From: Arthrobacter cryoconiti
Lineage (GTDB): Bacteria > Actinomycetota > Actinomycetes > Actinomycetales > Micrococcaceae
Assembly: GCF_020905375.1 (NCBI RefSeq)
Contig: NZ_JAJJBU010000009.1
Coordinates: 62,001 to 126,000, forward strand
Length of the DNA: 64,000 nucleotides
Direction of reading: 5' to 3'
A model generated the notes under the pieces. It saw only the letters and a list, made by a program, of their open reading frames with translations, was not told the DNA's origin and ran no database searches. How positions within the stretch are numbered: the stretch's first letter is position 1; every line of letters begins with the position of its first letter. A program made the position numbers and the translations under genes. Positions 1 to 8,846 of the stretch are shown one piece after another.

Positions 1-1
1 A

Positions 2-133
2 CGCGAGCTGATGGAAATCGGTTGGAGCTTCATTCGATTCGAGTGGAAGGACCTTGGCAGCCCGGAGATGATGAGGACCCGGATTTTGGTGGCCATTGGT
101 AACGCCCGTCGACGCGCTGCATCTGCTCGCTGA
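2..133 (+). CDS. C-terminal fragment of a DUF559/AbiEi-type protein (5' end outside window)
   Basis: Reading frame 2 is open from the window edge to a TGA and gives 43 residues containing LMEIGWSFIRFEWKDL. This 'Gw-xx-iRf-xx-xDl' pattern followed by a basic helix resembles the end of the DUF559 endonuclease-like domain found in actinobacterial proteins annotated as AbiEi-type antitoxins. Only the tail is visible, so the family call is an inference from a short motif. Confidence 0.45.
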   Translation, partial: RELMEIGWSFIRFEWKDLGSPEMMRTRILVAIGNARRRAASAR

Positions 134-251
134 GTCGGTTTGCTGACTCGGGTTGCTGTCCGCGGACCGTGACGGCGTGCCAAGCTATCCACGGCGTGTG
201 GAAGTTCATGCCACCCCGACGGTTTGGCACGCCGTCGCCGGACGGGAGAGC

Positions 252-1733
<1,482 letters not shown>

Positions 1734-1754
1734 GGCATGCTCCTTCGGGAAGTT

Positions 1755-1767
1755 ATGTTAGTAACAT
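1755..1767. promoter_or_regulatory. Inverted repeat ATGTTAGTAACAT, candidate GntR-type operator
   Basis: Perfect 6-bp arms around one central base, 22 bp upstream of the mannitol dehydrogenase start. The GTTA-N-TAAC layout resembles operators of GntR/FadR-type regulators. No such regulator is encoded in the window, so the assignment is inference. Confidence 0.4.
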
Positions 1768-1790
1768 CATATCAAATGAGCAAATTGATC

Positions 1791-1806
1791 ACGCTCATGT
1801 GAGCGT
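1791..1806. promoter_or_regulatory. Inverted repeat ACGCTCA-TG-TGAGCGT, candidate operator
   Basis: Perfect 7-bp arms around a 2-bp centre in the divergent region between the mannitol dehydrogenase and pyruvate oxidase genes. It overlaps an 8-bp palindrome TAACGTTA at 1806-1813. Position suggests control of one or both genes; the binding protein is unknown. Confidence 0.4.
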
Positions 1807-1892
1807 AACGTTATGAGTGAAAATTTGTGCGTCGCTCGGGACTATATTGGCTTCTAAGTGAACGCCGGATCAAGCTACGTCAGGGAGCCACC

Positions 1893-3641
1893 ATGGCCAG
1901 AGAACTTGCCACACAGCTGATTGAACAACTGCAAGCAGCCGGAGTGCGGCGCATCTACGGAATAGTGGGAGATAGTCTAAATCCGTTGGTGGATGCCGTA
2001 CGCAAGACCGGCGGGTCCAGCTGTGGCGGCATTGACTGGATCCACGTCCGGCATGAGGAAGCGGCGGCCTTCGCCGCCGGGGCTGAAGCACAAATTACGG
2101 GTGAATTAGCGGTGTGTGCTGGCTCCTGCGGACCCGGGAACTTGCACCTCATGAACGGGCTCTATGACGCCAATCGCAGCGGTGCACCCGTTCTGGCCAT
2201 TGCATCGCATATACCTAGCAAACAAATTGGCAGCGGCTTTTTCCAAGAAACTCACCCGGACCGGATCTTCGATGAATGCTCCGTGTACTCGGAGTTGGTG
2301 AGCTCCTCCGATCAGGCTCCGCGCGTTATGTACAACGCCATTGCCCATGCAGTGGGCTTGCGCGGTGTGGCCGTTGTGACACTTCCCGGTGACGTTGCTA
2401 ACCTTCCGGCCACAGCCCCGACTCCCATGCAGCGTTTGGTACGGCCGGCCGCTTTAGTTCCGGCGCAAGAGAGCGTCCAGGAGCTGGCCAACGCCATCAA
2501 CAGCGCAGACAAGGTGGCGATTTTTGCCGGTGCGGGAGTGCAGGGAGCGCACGACGAAGTGGTGGCCCTTGCCGAGAAGATCAATGCTCCCATCGGGCAC
2601 AGCTTGCGGGGTAAAGACTTTATTCAATACGGGAACCCCTATGACATTGGGATGACGGGACTGCTTGGCTACGGCGCGGCGGCAGAAGGTATTGAGGATG
2701 CCGATCTGTTGATTTTGCTGGGCACCGATTTTCCGTATGATCAGTTCCTTCCAAAAACCCGCACCGCCCAGGTGGATAGGGCTCCGGAGAATCTGGGTAG
2801 GCGCACCGATGTGGACATTGCGGTGCACGGCGACGTCCTTCCGACTTTGACGGCGCTGATGCCTCTTATCGAGGCGAAGAAGAGCTCTAAATTTCTTGAC
2901 ACGATTTTGAAAAAGCACGACAAACTTATGAACAAGGCCGTGGGTGCCTACACGCGCAGGGCAGAGAAGTTGGTTCCGATCCACCCTGAATATGCCGCAT
3001 CTTTGTTAGATCAGATGGCCGACGACGACGCGGTCTTCACCGCGGACACCGGCATGTGCAACGTATGGAGCGCTCGCTACATCAATCCGCTTGGTACCCG
3101 CCGGCTCATCGGGTCCTACTTGCACGGTTCCATGGCCAACGCTCTGCCGCAGGCGATCGGTGTGCAGGCAGCGTTCCCGGACCGGCAGGTTATCTCTCTT
3201 TCCGGCGACGGCGGCCTGTCCATGCTGTTAGGAGAACTCATCACGGTGGCAGCGCATAAGCTTCCCATCACGGTGGTGGTGTTTAACAATTCCACGTTGG
3301 GGATGGTGAAGCTGGAAATGCTTGTGGACGGACTGCAGGACTTTGGAGTTGACGTCCCCGACGCCAACTATGCCGCTGTGGCCGCTGCGCTGGGTTTCCA
3401 ATCCGTGCGTGTCAGCGATCCGGAGGACATTGCAGCGGCGTACCGGGCTGCGTTTGACCATGACGGGCCATCCCTGGTGGAGCTGATCACAGATCCCAAT
3501 GCCCTGTCCATCCCGCCCAAGCTCAAGAGCGGGCAGGTGCTTGGCTTTGCCACGGCCATGTCCAAGGTGGTTCTTAATAAGGGTGCGGGCGAGGCCGTCA
3601 GTATGGCGCGCAGCAATCTGCGCAATATTCCCCGAGGCTGA
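1893..3641 (+). CDS. poxB: Thiamine-diphosphate pyruvate oxidase / pyruvate dehydrogenase (quinone)
   Basis: 582 residues from the ATG at 1893, chosen over an in-frame upstream start because GGGAG precedes it and MARELATQLIEQLQAAGVRR is a normal family N-terminus. Three-domain ThDP enzyme: a Pyr domain with the catalytic Glu in HVRHEEAAAFAAGAEA, a central FAD-type domain, and a PP domain with the cofactor motif GDGGLSMLLGE to VVFNN around residues 437-465. It oxidatively decarboxylates pyruvate to acetate and CO2, passing electrons via FAD to membrane quinone. Acetolactate synthase-like enzymes share the fold, but overall pattern and length fit PoxB best. Confidence 0.88.
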   Translation: MARELATQLIEQLQAAGVRRIYGIVGDSLNPLVDAVRKTGGSSCGGIDWIHVRHEEAAAFAAGAEAQITGELAVCAGSCGPGNLHLMNGLYDANRSGAPVLAIASHIPSKQIGSGFFQETHPDRIFDECSVYSELVSSSDQAPRVMYNAIAHAVGLRGVAVVTLPGDVANLPATAPTPMQRLVRPAALVPAQESVQELANAINSADKVAIFAGAGVQGAHDEVVALAEKINAPIGHSLRGKDFIQYGNPYDIGMTGLLGYGAAAEGIEDADLLILLGTDFPYDQFLPKTRTAQVDRAPENLGRRTDVDIAVHGDVLPTLTALMPLIEAKKSSKFLDTILKKHDKLMNKAVGAYTRRAEKLVPIHPEYAASLLDQMADDDAVFTADTGMCNVWSARYINPLGTRRLIGSYLHGSMANALPQAIGVQAAFPDRQVISLSGDGGLSMLLGELITVAAHKLPITVVVFNNSTLGMVKLEMLVDGLQDFGVDVPDANYAAVAAALGFQSVRVSDPEDIAAAYRAAFDHDGPSLVELITDPNALSIPPKLKSGQVLGFATAMSKVVLNKGAGEAVSMARSNLRNIPRG

Positions 3642-3684
3642 CCTCCACATCATCAACAAAGTGCCCTCGGACCGGCGGGTTGAA

Positions 3685-4689
3685 TTAGAGCGGCGCGCTC
3701 ATCACGGTCAAAGTGAGCACGGCAGTGAGTCCCACGAATGGCAGGCACATAAGCGCGTGCAGTACCCGGTGTTCATTGATGATGGCGACGAATTCGCGCA
3801 GGAACGCACTGGGCAGAAAGTACAGGGCCGTCGGTGAACCGATCACTTCTGCATCGATTCCCAGCTTGCGTGAGAGGAGAGCCGCGCGCAGCACATGGTA
3901 GTTGTTGGTGACAACCATCAGGGGGCCACTTCTCCCGTGCGAGCTGGCCAGCTTGGCTGCAAAGAGCAGATTCTGGGCCGTGTTTTCCGCCTTGCTCTCA
4001 GCCAGTACATCAGCTTCGCCAGCGCCTGCAGAAATTAGGTATTCAGCCATAGCCTCACCCTCGGGCCGCGATTCGTTAGGACCCTGTCCGCCAGTGGGGA
4101 TTATCAGTGGGGCCGGGGAAGCGCAGCGGTACACTTCCAGCGCCTTATCCAGCCGGGAGCGCAGGAGTGGTGGGACGCTTCCATTGATGATCTGGGAGCC
4201 TAGAACTACGACGGCGTCCGGGTTGGTTTGGGGTTTCATCCTTGCGTACACGATGGCGTAGGCCAGAAAAACAACAAAAACGACGCCGAAGTAGCTGGAG
4301 AGGAAGAACAGGAGCGCCGCCAAACCGATGGCGATTGGTTTTAAGGTCAACACCAGCAGTACTGCCATGACGGGCAGCGCAAAAATGGCGACGCCAGCCA
4401 CGAGCGAGAGCAGGTTGCCCAGGCTCTTTCCTTCGTTGCGCAGCATCGCCACACCGTTAGCTACCAGGAAGCCGCCCAGGACCATGACGGCCAGCGGTGT
4501 CAGGGCAATGACGCCCAGCACCCCCCATTCAAACCCCGGCAACCGAGCAGCCAGGAGTTCGACGATCCCAACGATGGCGAACCAGCAAGCGGCGACCAGC
4601 ACCAGTCCATTGCGGAGCATGCGAGGATCCCGGCGTCGTAAGAGCGCGTAAACGGCGGCCAGAATGATGGCCAAAATCAAGGAGGGCAC
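3685..4689 (-). CDS. YdcF/SanA/ElyC-family (DUF218) membrane protein
   Basis: 334 residues. The first half has about five hydrophobic helices. The second half is a DUF218 domain with DAVVVLGSQI, IIPTGGQGPNESRPEGEAMA and ESKAENTAQNLLFA, the conserved G-G-x-G and acidic/N-T-x-x-N signatures. ElyC and SanA relatives act in envelope integrity; the catalytic role of DUF218 is not settled. It lies divergent to rlmN. Confidence 0.85.
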   Translation of the reverse strand: MPSLILAIILAAVYALLRRRDPRMLRNGLVLVAACWFAIVGIVELLAARLPGFEWGVLGVIALTPLAVMVLGGFLVANGVAMLRNEGKSLGNLLSLVAGVAIFALPVMAVLLVLTLKPIAIGLAALLFFLSSYFGVVFVVFLAYAIVYARMKPQTNPDAVVVLGSQIINGSVPPLLRSRLDKALEVYRCASPAPLIIPTGGQGPNESRPEGEAMAEYLISAGAGEADVLAESKAENTAQNLLFAAKLASSHGRSGPLMVVTNNYHVLRAALLSRKLGIDAEVIGSPTALYFLPSAFLREFVAIINEHRVLHALMCLPFVGLTAVLTLTVMSAPL

Positions 4690-4792
4690 GGCTCAAGTCT
4701 AGGGTGCGGCTCACGGTCTTCCATGATTGATAAATGCACCCCGGTGTGATCTTCGCTGCCAAGACGGGACATGTGGGGCATTCTAGGAGACA

Positions 4793-6058
4793 ATGGGAAG
4801 GATGACTTCCCCCCAAAACAATCCCAGCACCCTTGCCGTCTCCCCGGCGGCAGCCACTAAGACACGACCGGCCAGCAGACCGGCCCAAGTCAAGCCTGCC
4901 ACGGAGGGGTGGAAGCAGGCGACGGGTCCGGCTGGCCGGCCGTTGCTGCAGTTTAAATCTCCGCGCGTATCCCAGCCCCCGACGCATTTGGCGGACATGA
5001 CGCTGCCCGAGCGTGAGGCCAAGTTCAAAGAGATGGGCCTGCCGGCATTTCGAGCCAAGCAGCTCTCGGTGCATTACTTCACGCACTACACCACCGATCC
5101 CGAGCGCATGAGCGATCTTCCCAAGGATCGCCGGGCAGAGATCACGGAAACGATGTTCCCGAAGCTGTTGACCGAGGTCAAGCGCCTGACCACGGATAAC
5201 GGGGACACCATCAAGTTCTTGTGGCGCCTCTTTGACGGTTCCCTCGTGGAGTCCGTTCTCATGCGCTACCCCGGTCGAGTGACGTTGTGCGTATCCAGCC
5301 AGTGCGGCTGCGGCATGAATTGTCCGTTCTGCGCCACTGGTCAGGCCGGGTTGACCCGCAATATGTCGACGGCGGAGATTCTGGACCAGATCGTCCAGGC
5401 AAATAGGGTGATCGCTGAAGGCGGGCTGGGGAACCTGCGCCGCGATGGCGGCCACGACGCGGAGCGCGTCACCAATATTGTGTTCATGGGTATGGGTGAG
5501 CCGCTGGCCAACTACAAGCGGGTGATGAACGCCGTACACCGGATGGTGGCCGAAGCCCCCGAGGGTCTTGGCATGTCCGCCCGGGGTATCACGATCTCCA
5601 CCGTGGGTCTGGTTCCGGCCATTAACAAGCTCGCGCAAGAGGGCGTCGCCGTCACTTTCGCCCTGTCTCTGCATGCCCCGGATGATGAGCTACGCGATGA
5701 CTTGATCCCAGTCAATGACAAGTGGAAGGTTGATGCAGCACTGGATGCTGCGTACAACTATTACCAGGTCACTGGCCGCCGGGTGTCCATTGAATACGCG
5801 CTGATCAAGGACATGAATGACCACCCGTGGCGTGCCGAGCTTTTGGCGAAGAAACTAAATCAGCGTGGCCGCGGCTGGGTTCATGTCAATCCGATCCCGC
5901 TGAACCCGACTCCCGGATCCATCTGGACGTCCTCGGAGCCGCACGTCATGCAGGAATTCATTGACACGCTCATCGCTCACGGCGTGCCAACCACGTTGCG
6001 TGACACCCGCGGCAAGGAGATCGACGGCGCATGCGGCCAGCTCGCCGCTGCCGAGTAG
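4793..6058 (+). CDS. rlmN: 23S rRNA (adenine2503-C2)-methyltransferase RlmN
   Basis: Radical-SAM methyltransferase that makes 2-methyladenosine at 23S rRNA A2503 (and often tRNA A37). The cluster motif C-x3-C-x2-C is seen in [18 protein letters not shown] near residues 173-180, followed by [12 protein letters not shown] and the C-terminal [16 protein letters not shown] with the resolving cysteine. Residues 1 to about 60 are a Pro/Ala/Lys-rich extension typical of actinobacterial forms. The start is ambiguous: AGGAGA lies only 2 nt before ATG 4793, and ATG 4802 is the alternative. Confidence 0.96.
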   Translation: MGRMTSPQNNPSTLAVSPAAATKTRPASRPAQVKPATEGWKQATGPAGRPLLQFKSPRVSQPPTHLADMTLPEREAKFKEMGLPAFRAKQLSVHYFTHYTTDPERMSDLPKDRRAEITETMFPKLLTEVKRLTTDNGDTIKFLWRLFDGSLVESVLMRYPGRVTLCVSSQCGCGMNCPFCATGQAGLTRNMSTAEILDQIVQANRVIAEGGLGNLRRDGGHDAERVTNIVFMGMGEPLANYKRVMNAVHRMVAEAPEGLGMSARGITISTVGLVPAINKLAQEGVAVTFALSLHAPDDELRDDLIPVNDKWKVDAALDAAYNYYQVTGRRVSIEYALIKDMNDHPWRAELLAKKLNQRGRGWVHVNPIPLNPTPGSIWTSSEPHVMQEFIDTLIAHGVPTTLRDTRGKEIDGACGQLAAAE

Positions 6059-6063
6059 CACGT

Positions 6064-6092
6064 TAACTAGGTGAGTGGTAACTAGGTGAGTG
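6064..6092. repeat. Two direct copies of TAACTAGGTGAGTG
   Basis: 14-bp units at 6064-6077 and 6079-6092, separated by one base, immediately downstream of rlmN. The ACAGTGA/TCACTGT arms further right in the same convergent gap could form a weak hairpin. No function is evident; slippage duplication is the simple explanation. Confidence 0.6.
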
Positions 6093-6147
6093 CGGCGGCG
6101 GGATAGCTAGTAGGTAACAGTGATCTCCGGTCAGGCGCTGTCCGCTG

Positions 6148-6810
6148 TCACTGTCCGCTGCCAAAGTCAGCAACCACGAACGCCGTGGTGGAGCCTGGCT
6201 CAATCTCGGTGCGGCCTGCATCTTGGATGACAGGCCCCGATGCGCGGCGGGAGCCTCGACGGAAATCCCTTTTGGACGCGTGGAGGACACTCACGGGATA
6301 ACCCGCCTGGGCCCAGGCGTCCACGGCTGGCTGGCCTGCGTCGAGTAGCCAAGCAAAGAGGGCGTGGGCAGCCTGCGCGGCCGCCTTGCCGGTGGACATC
6401 GCCAGTGAATCATTGAGAACGATTGACAGTGACTGGACGGGCTGTGTTTCACCGGCTGGAAGCTGGGTGCCGGAAACTTGGAGCTTGGCTAGCAGTTTGG
6501 GTAGTGCGTCTGCTGGCATGGGGGGCAGTGCGGCGGCACTTGCGTGGCCCACGGTGGCGAGCACATGTTCGGGGAACGCGATCAAGACCTTGGCGAATGT
6601 TTTCGCGTCGGCTCGCCGGACGGACTTGGCAAAGGCTCCAGAAGCCCACACCTGCCAGTTCGGGTTGTGGGGATCGTGCAGGTAGGCCTGCACTGAAGCC
6701 AATGCAGCGGCGGCAATGCCTTCGTCTTGGTCGGCAGGATCAACCCTGTCAACTAGCAAAATAATAGGCTGGACCAATTCGGTACTGACGCGTTCGCTAA
6801 ATTCACTCAC
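6148..6810 (-). CDS. Pth2-type peptidyl-tRNA hydrolase domain protein
   Basis: 220 residues. The C-terminal half shows the Pth2 (PTRHD) pattern: MSTGKAAAQAAHALFAWLL, with the Lys/Gln/His positions of the archaeal/eukaryal-type hydrolase, and DAGRTEIEPGSTTAFVV near the end. The first ~110 residues are an Ala-rich extension without a recognised domain. Pth2 enzymes cleave peptidyl-tRNA; bacterial homologues are mostly uncharacterised, so activity is inferred. Convergent with rlmN. Confidence 0.75.
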   Translation of the reverse strand: MSEFSERVSTELVQPIILLVDRVDPADQDEGIAAAALASVQAYLHDPHNPNWQVWASGAFAKSVRRADAKTFAKVLIAFPEHVLATVGHASAAALPPMPADALPKLLAKLQVSGTQLPAGETQPVQSLSIVLNDSLAMSTGKAAAQAAHALFAWLLDAGQPAVDAWAQAGYPVSVLHASKRDFRRGSRRASGPVIQDAGRTEIEPGSTTAFVVADFGSGQ

Positions 6811-6931
6811 GGTCCAAGCCTATGCCGCCACTGCGGTTACAGCTGCACGGTGAGCCTGCCACAAAAGCTGGCGCAAAACGACGTCGATGGAAGTCCAAAA
6901 TATTCGCCTCTGATTGTCTTTATTAAACGCC

Positions 6932-6961
6932 TTGACTTGCAAAATTGTAAGCGCTTACAGT
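6932..6961 (+). promoter_or_regulatory. Promoter of the LacI-GH65 operon
   Basis: TTGACT at 6932-6937 and TACAGT at 6956-6961 with an 18-bp spacer fit -35 and -10 elements. The palindromic operator lies over the spacer and -10. The first start codon is at 7024. Confidence 0.5.
6946..6959. promoter_or_regulatory. LacI-family operator TGTAAGCGCTTACA
   Basis: Perfect 14-bp palindrome with the central CG typical of LacI/GalR-family operators. It overlaps the -10 region of the promoter of the lacI-type gene 65 bp downstream, implying autorepression and control of the whole sugar operon. Confidence 0.8.
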
Positions 6962-7023
6962 TGGTTTTGACGGTGCGGCATCGCCACTGATCATCCACGT
7001 TTTGAAGGGTTGGACAATGTCGC

Positions 7024-8052
7024 ATGGCTAGAGCGCGCAGGACCACTATCGCCGACGTCGCACTGCTGTCAGGGTTATCTATTTGCACCGTTTCCCGCGC
7101 ACTGCGCAATTTATCGAACGTCTCCGATAAAGCCCAGGCACAGGTTGCGGATGCAGCGCAGAAGCTTGGGTATAAGGCTTCCTCCGCAGCGGCCCGCCTA
7201 GCAGGTGGCAGTACTGGCGCGATCGCGATCGTGGCTCCGAGCGCCACGTCCTGGTTCTTTGCCCAAGCGGTGGAGGCAGCGGAGGAGGTTTTTGCGGACA
7301 GCGGTTGGGATTGTGTGCTGATCAGTTTGCGCAACAAGCCCAGTGTCCGCAAGAAGGTCTTTGGGGACTTGGACGCGCTTGCCCAGAGAGTGGACGGCGT
7401 GCTGTTGCTTAACGTCGACCTGGACGCGGAGGAAATATCGGACCTGGAAGCCTCTGGTCTTGCAGTGGCCAGTGTTGGCATGAGCCGAGTACCGTGGGAT
7501 AACGTGGGCATTGATGACGAACACGCCGCATGGACTGCCACGAACCATTTGCTAGAACTAGGGCACTGGGAACTGGCGGTGCTCACCGGTCATGAGATGG
7601 ATGGGACGTCGGTGCTCTCCTCGCGTGACAGACTGACCGGATTCCGCCGGGCACTGGCTGAAAGTGACCTGACCGTTCACCCGGACTTGGTGGTGGCTGC
7701 CGGTTCAACCATTGAAGGCGGCCGGCGGGCCATGACGGAAATTTTGGCCAACCGGGATATGCCTACAGCAGTCTTCGCCGCCTGTGATGAGGCTGGGTTC
7801 GGGGCCCTGATGGCGTTACGGGAGCACGGACGGAATGCGCCCAAGGACGTCTCGCTCATTGGGCTCGATGACCATCCCATGAGTTGGTTCATGGGATTGA
7901 GTACAGTGGCTCAACCCGTAGCTGACCAGGGTGCGTTTGCTGCCAACCTGCTCTGTGAACGACTCGCGGACCCATCGGCTCATGACAGGGCCGCGCGGCA
8001 TATGCTGGGCGTGAAGCTCATCGAACGCAAAACCACCCGCCACAAGCGTTGA
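7024..8052 (+). CDS. LacI-family transcriptional regulator
   Basis: 342 residues. N-terminal HTH: TTIADVALLSGLSICTVSRAL, then the hinge region ...GYKASSAAARLAGGSTGAIAI. The rest is a periplasmic-binding-like effector domain with the usual C-terminal TVAQPVADQGAFAANLL. It is the first gene of an operon with beta-phosphoglucomutase (13-nt gap) and a GH65 phosphorylase, so the effector is probably a glucose disaccharide or a derived phosphosugar. The operator over its own promoter indicates autoregulation. RBS is weak. Confidence 0.92.
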   Translation: MARARRTTIADVALLSGLSICTVSRALRNLSNVSDKAQAQVADAAQKLGYKASSAAARLAGGSTGAIAIVAPSATSWFFAQAVEAAEEVFADSGWDCVLISLRNKPSVRKKVFGDLDALAQRVDGVLLLNVDLDAEEISDLEASGLAVASVGMSRVPWDNVGIDDEHAAWTATNHLLELGHWELAVLTGHEMDGTSVLSSRDRLTGFRRALAESDLTVHPDLVVAAGSTIEGGRRAMTEILANRDMPTAVFAACDEAGFGALMALREHGRNAPKDVSLIGLDDHPMSWFMGLSTVAQPVADQGAFAANLLCERLADPSAHDRAARHMLGVKLIERKTTRHKR

Positions 8053-8065
8053 AGGAACCGCGATT

Positions 8066-8800
8066 ATGAATCTCATCAGCTCACCAGCTCCGATGAACTG
8101 GGCCGACGCAACAGCCGTGCTCTTTGACCTCGACGGGGTGTTGACGCCTACTGCGTTGGTACACGAGCAGGCCTGGCAGCAGCTTTTCGATGGCTACTTG
8201 GCTAAGACCGGGCACGCCGCATACAAAAATAGTGACTACTTTGATTTCATCGACGGTAAGCCCCGCTTTGACGGAGTCCGTGACTTTCTTTCCTCCCGGA
8301 AAATCACACTGCCTGAGGGCCCGTTAGATGACGACCCGGCCCACGACACCGTCCACGGTTTGGGTAACCGCAAGAATATGGTCTTCAACAAGATCATTAC
8401 CGAAGATGGTGTGAAACCTTATCCTGGCTCCGTTCGCTTTATGGAAGAGGCGCTGACCCGCGGACTCAAGCTCGCCGTCGTCTCCTCCTCACGCAACGCG
8501 CCAGCGGTACTGAAGGCAGCTGGCTTGGATCAATACTTCCCCGTAGTGGTGGACGGCGTGGTTGCGGCCGCCCACGGGCTGCCCGGCAAGCCCGCGCATG
8601 ACACCTTTACCTACGCGGCGGCACTTCTGGGGGTGCCCACGCAGGAATGCATCGTGGTGGAGGACGCGGTCTCTGGGGTGCAGGCCGGACATGCGGGGAA
8701 CTTCCGGGCCGTGATTGGCGTGGATCGCGGCGCCGGGCACCAAACGCTGCTCGACGCCGGAGCCACCTACGTTGTCAGCGACCTCGACGAACTTCTCTAA
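8066..8800 (+). CDS. Beta-phosphoglucomutase-like HAD phosphatase
   Basis: 244 residues. HAD motif I is FDLDGVLTPT with the nucleophile Asp and acid/base Asp; motif II lies at VVSSSRNAP; the C-terminal Asp pair is in CIVVEDAVSGVQAGHAG. In this operon it should convert beta-glucose 1-phosphate released by the adjacent phosphorylase to glucose 6-phosphate. RBS AAGGAA precedes the ATG. The C-terminus ends about 45 nt before the GH65 start, giving a co-transcribed unit. Confidence 0.88.
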   Translation: MNLISSPAPMNWADATAVLFDLDGVLTPTALVHEQAWQQLFDGYLAKTGHAAYKNSDYFDFIDGKPRFDGVRDFLSSRKITLPEGPLDDDPAHDTVHGLGNRKNMVFNKIITEDGVKPYPGSVRFMEEALTRGLKLAVVSSSRNAPAVLKAAGLDQYFPVVVDGVVAAAHGLPGKPAHDTFTYAAALLGVPTQECIVVEDAVSGVQAGHAGNFRAVIGVDRGAGHQTLLDAGATYVVSDLDELL

Positions 8801-8846
8801 CGCCAACGGCGCCCGGCACAAAACTTCCGAAGGAAAGACTTCTTTT

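Noticed and set aside
4529-5674. 381-residue - strand frame
   Set aside because: Overlaps rlmN and YdcF coding sequence; composition is that of a shadow frame.
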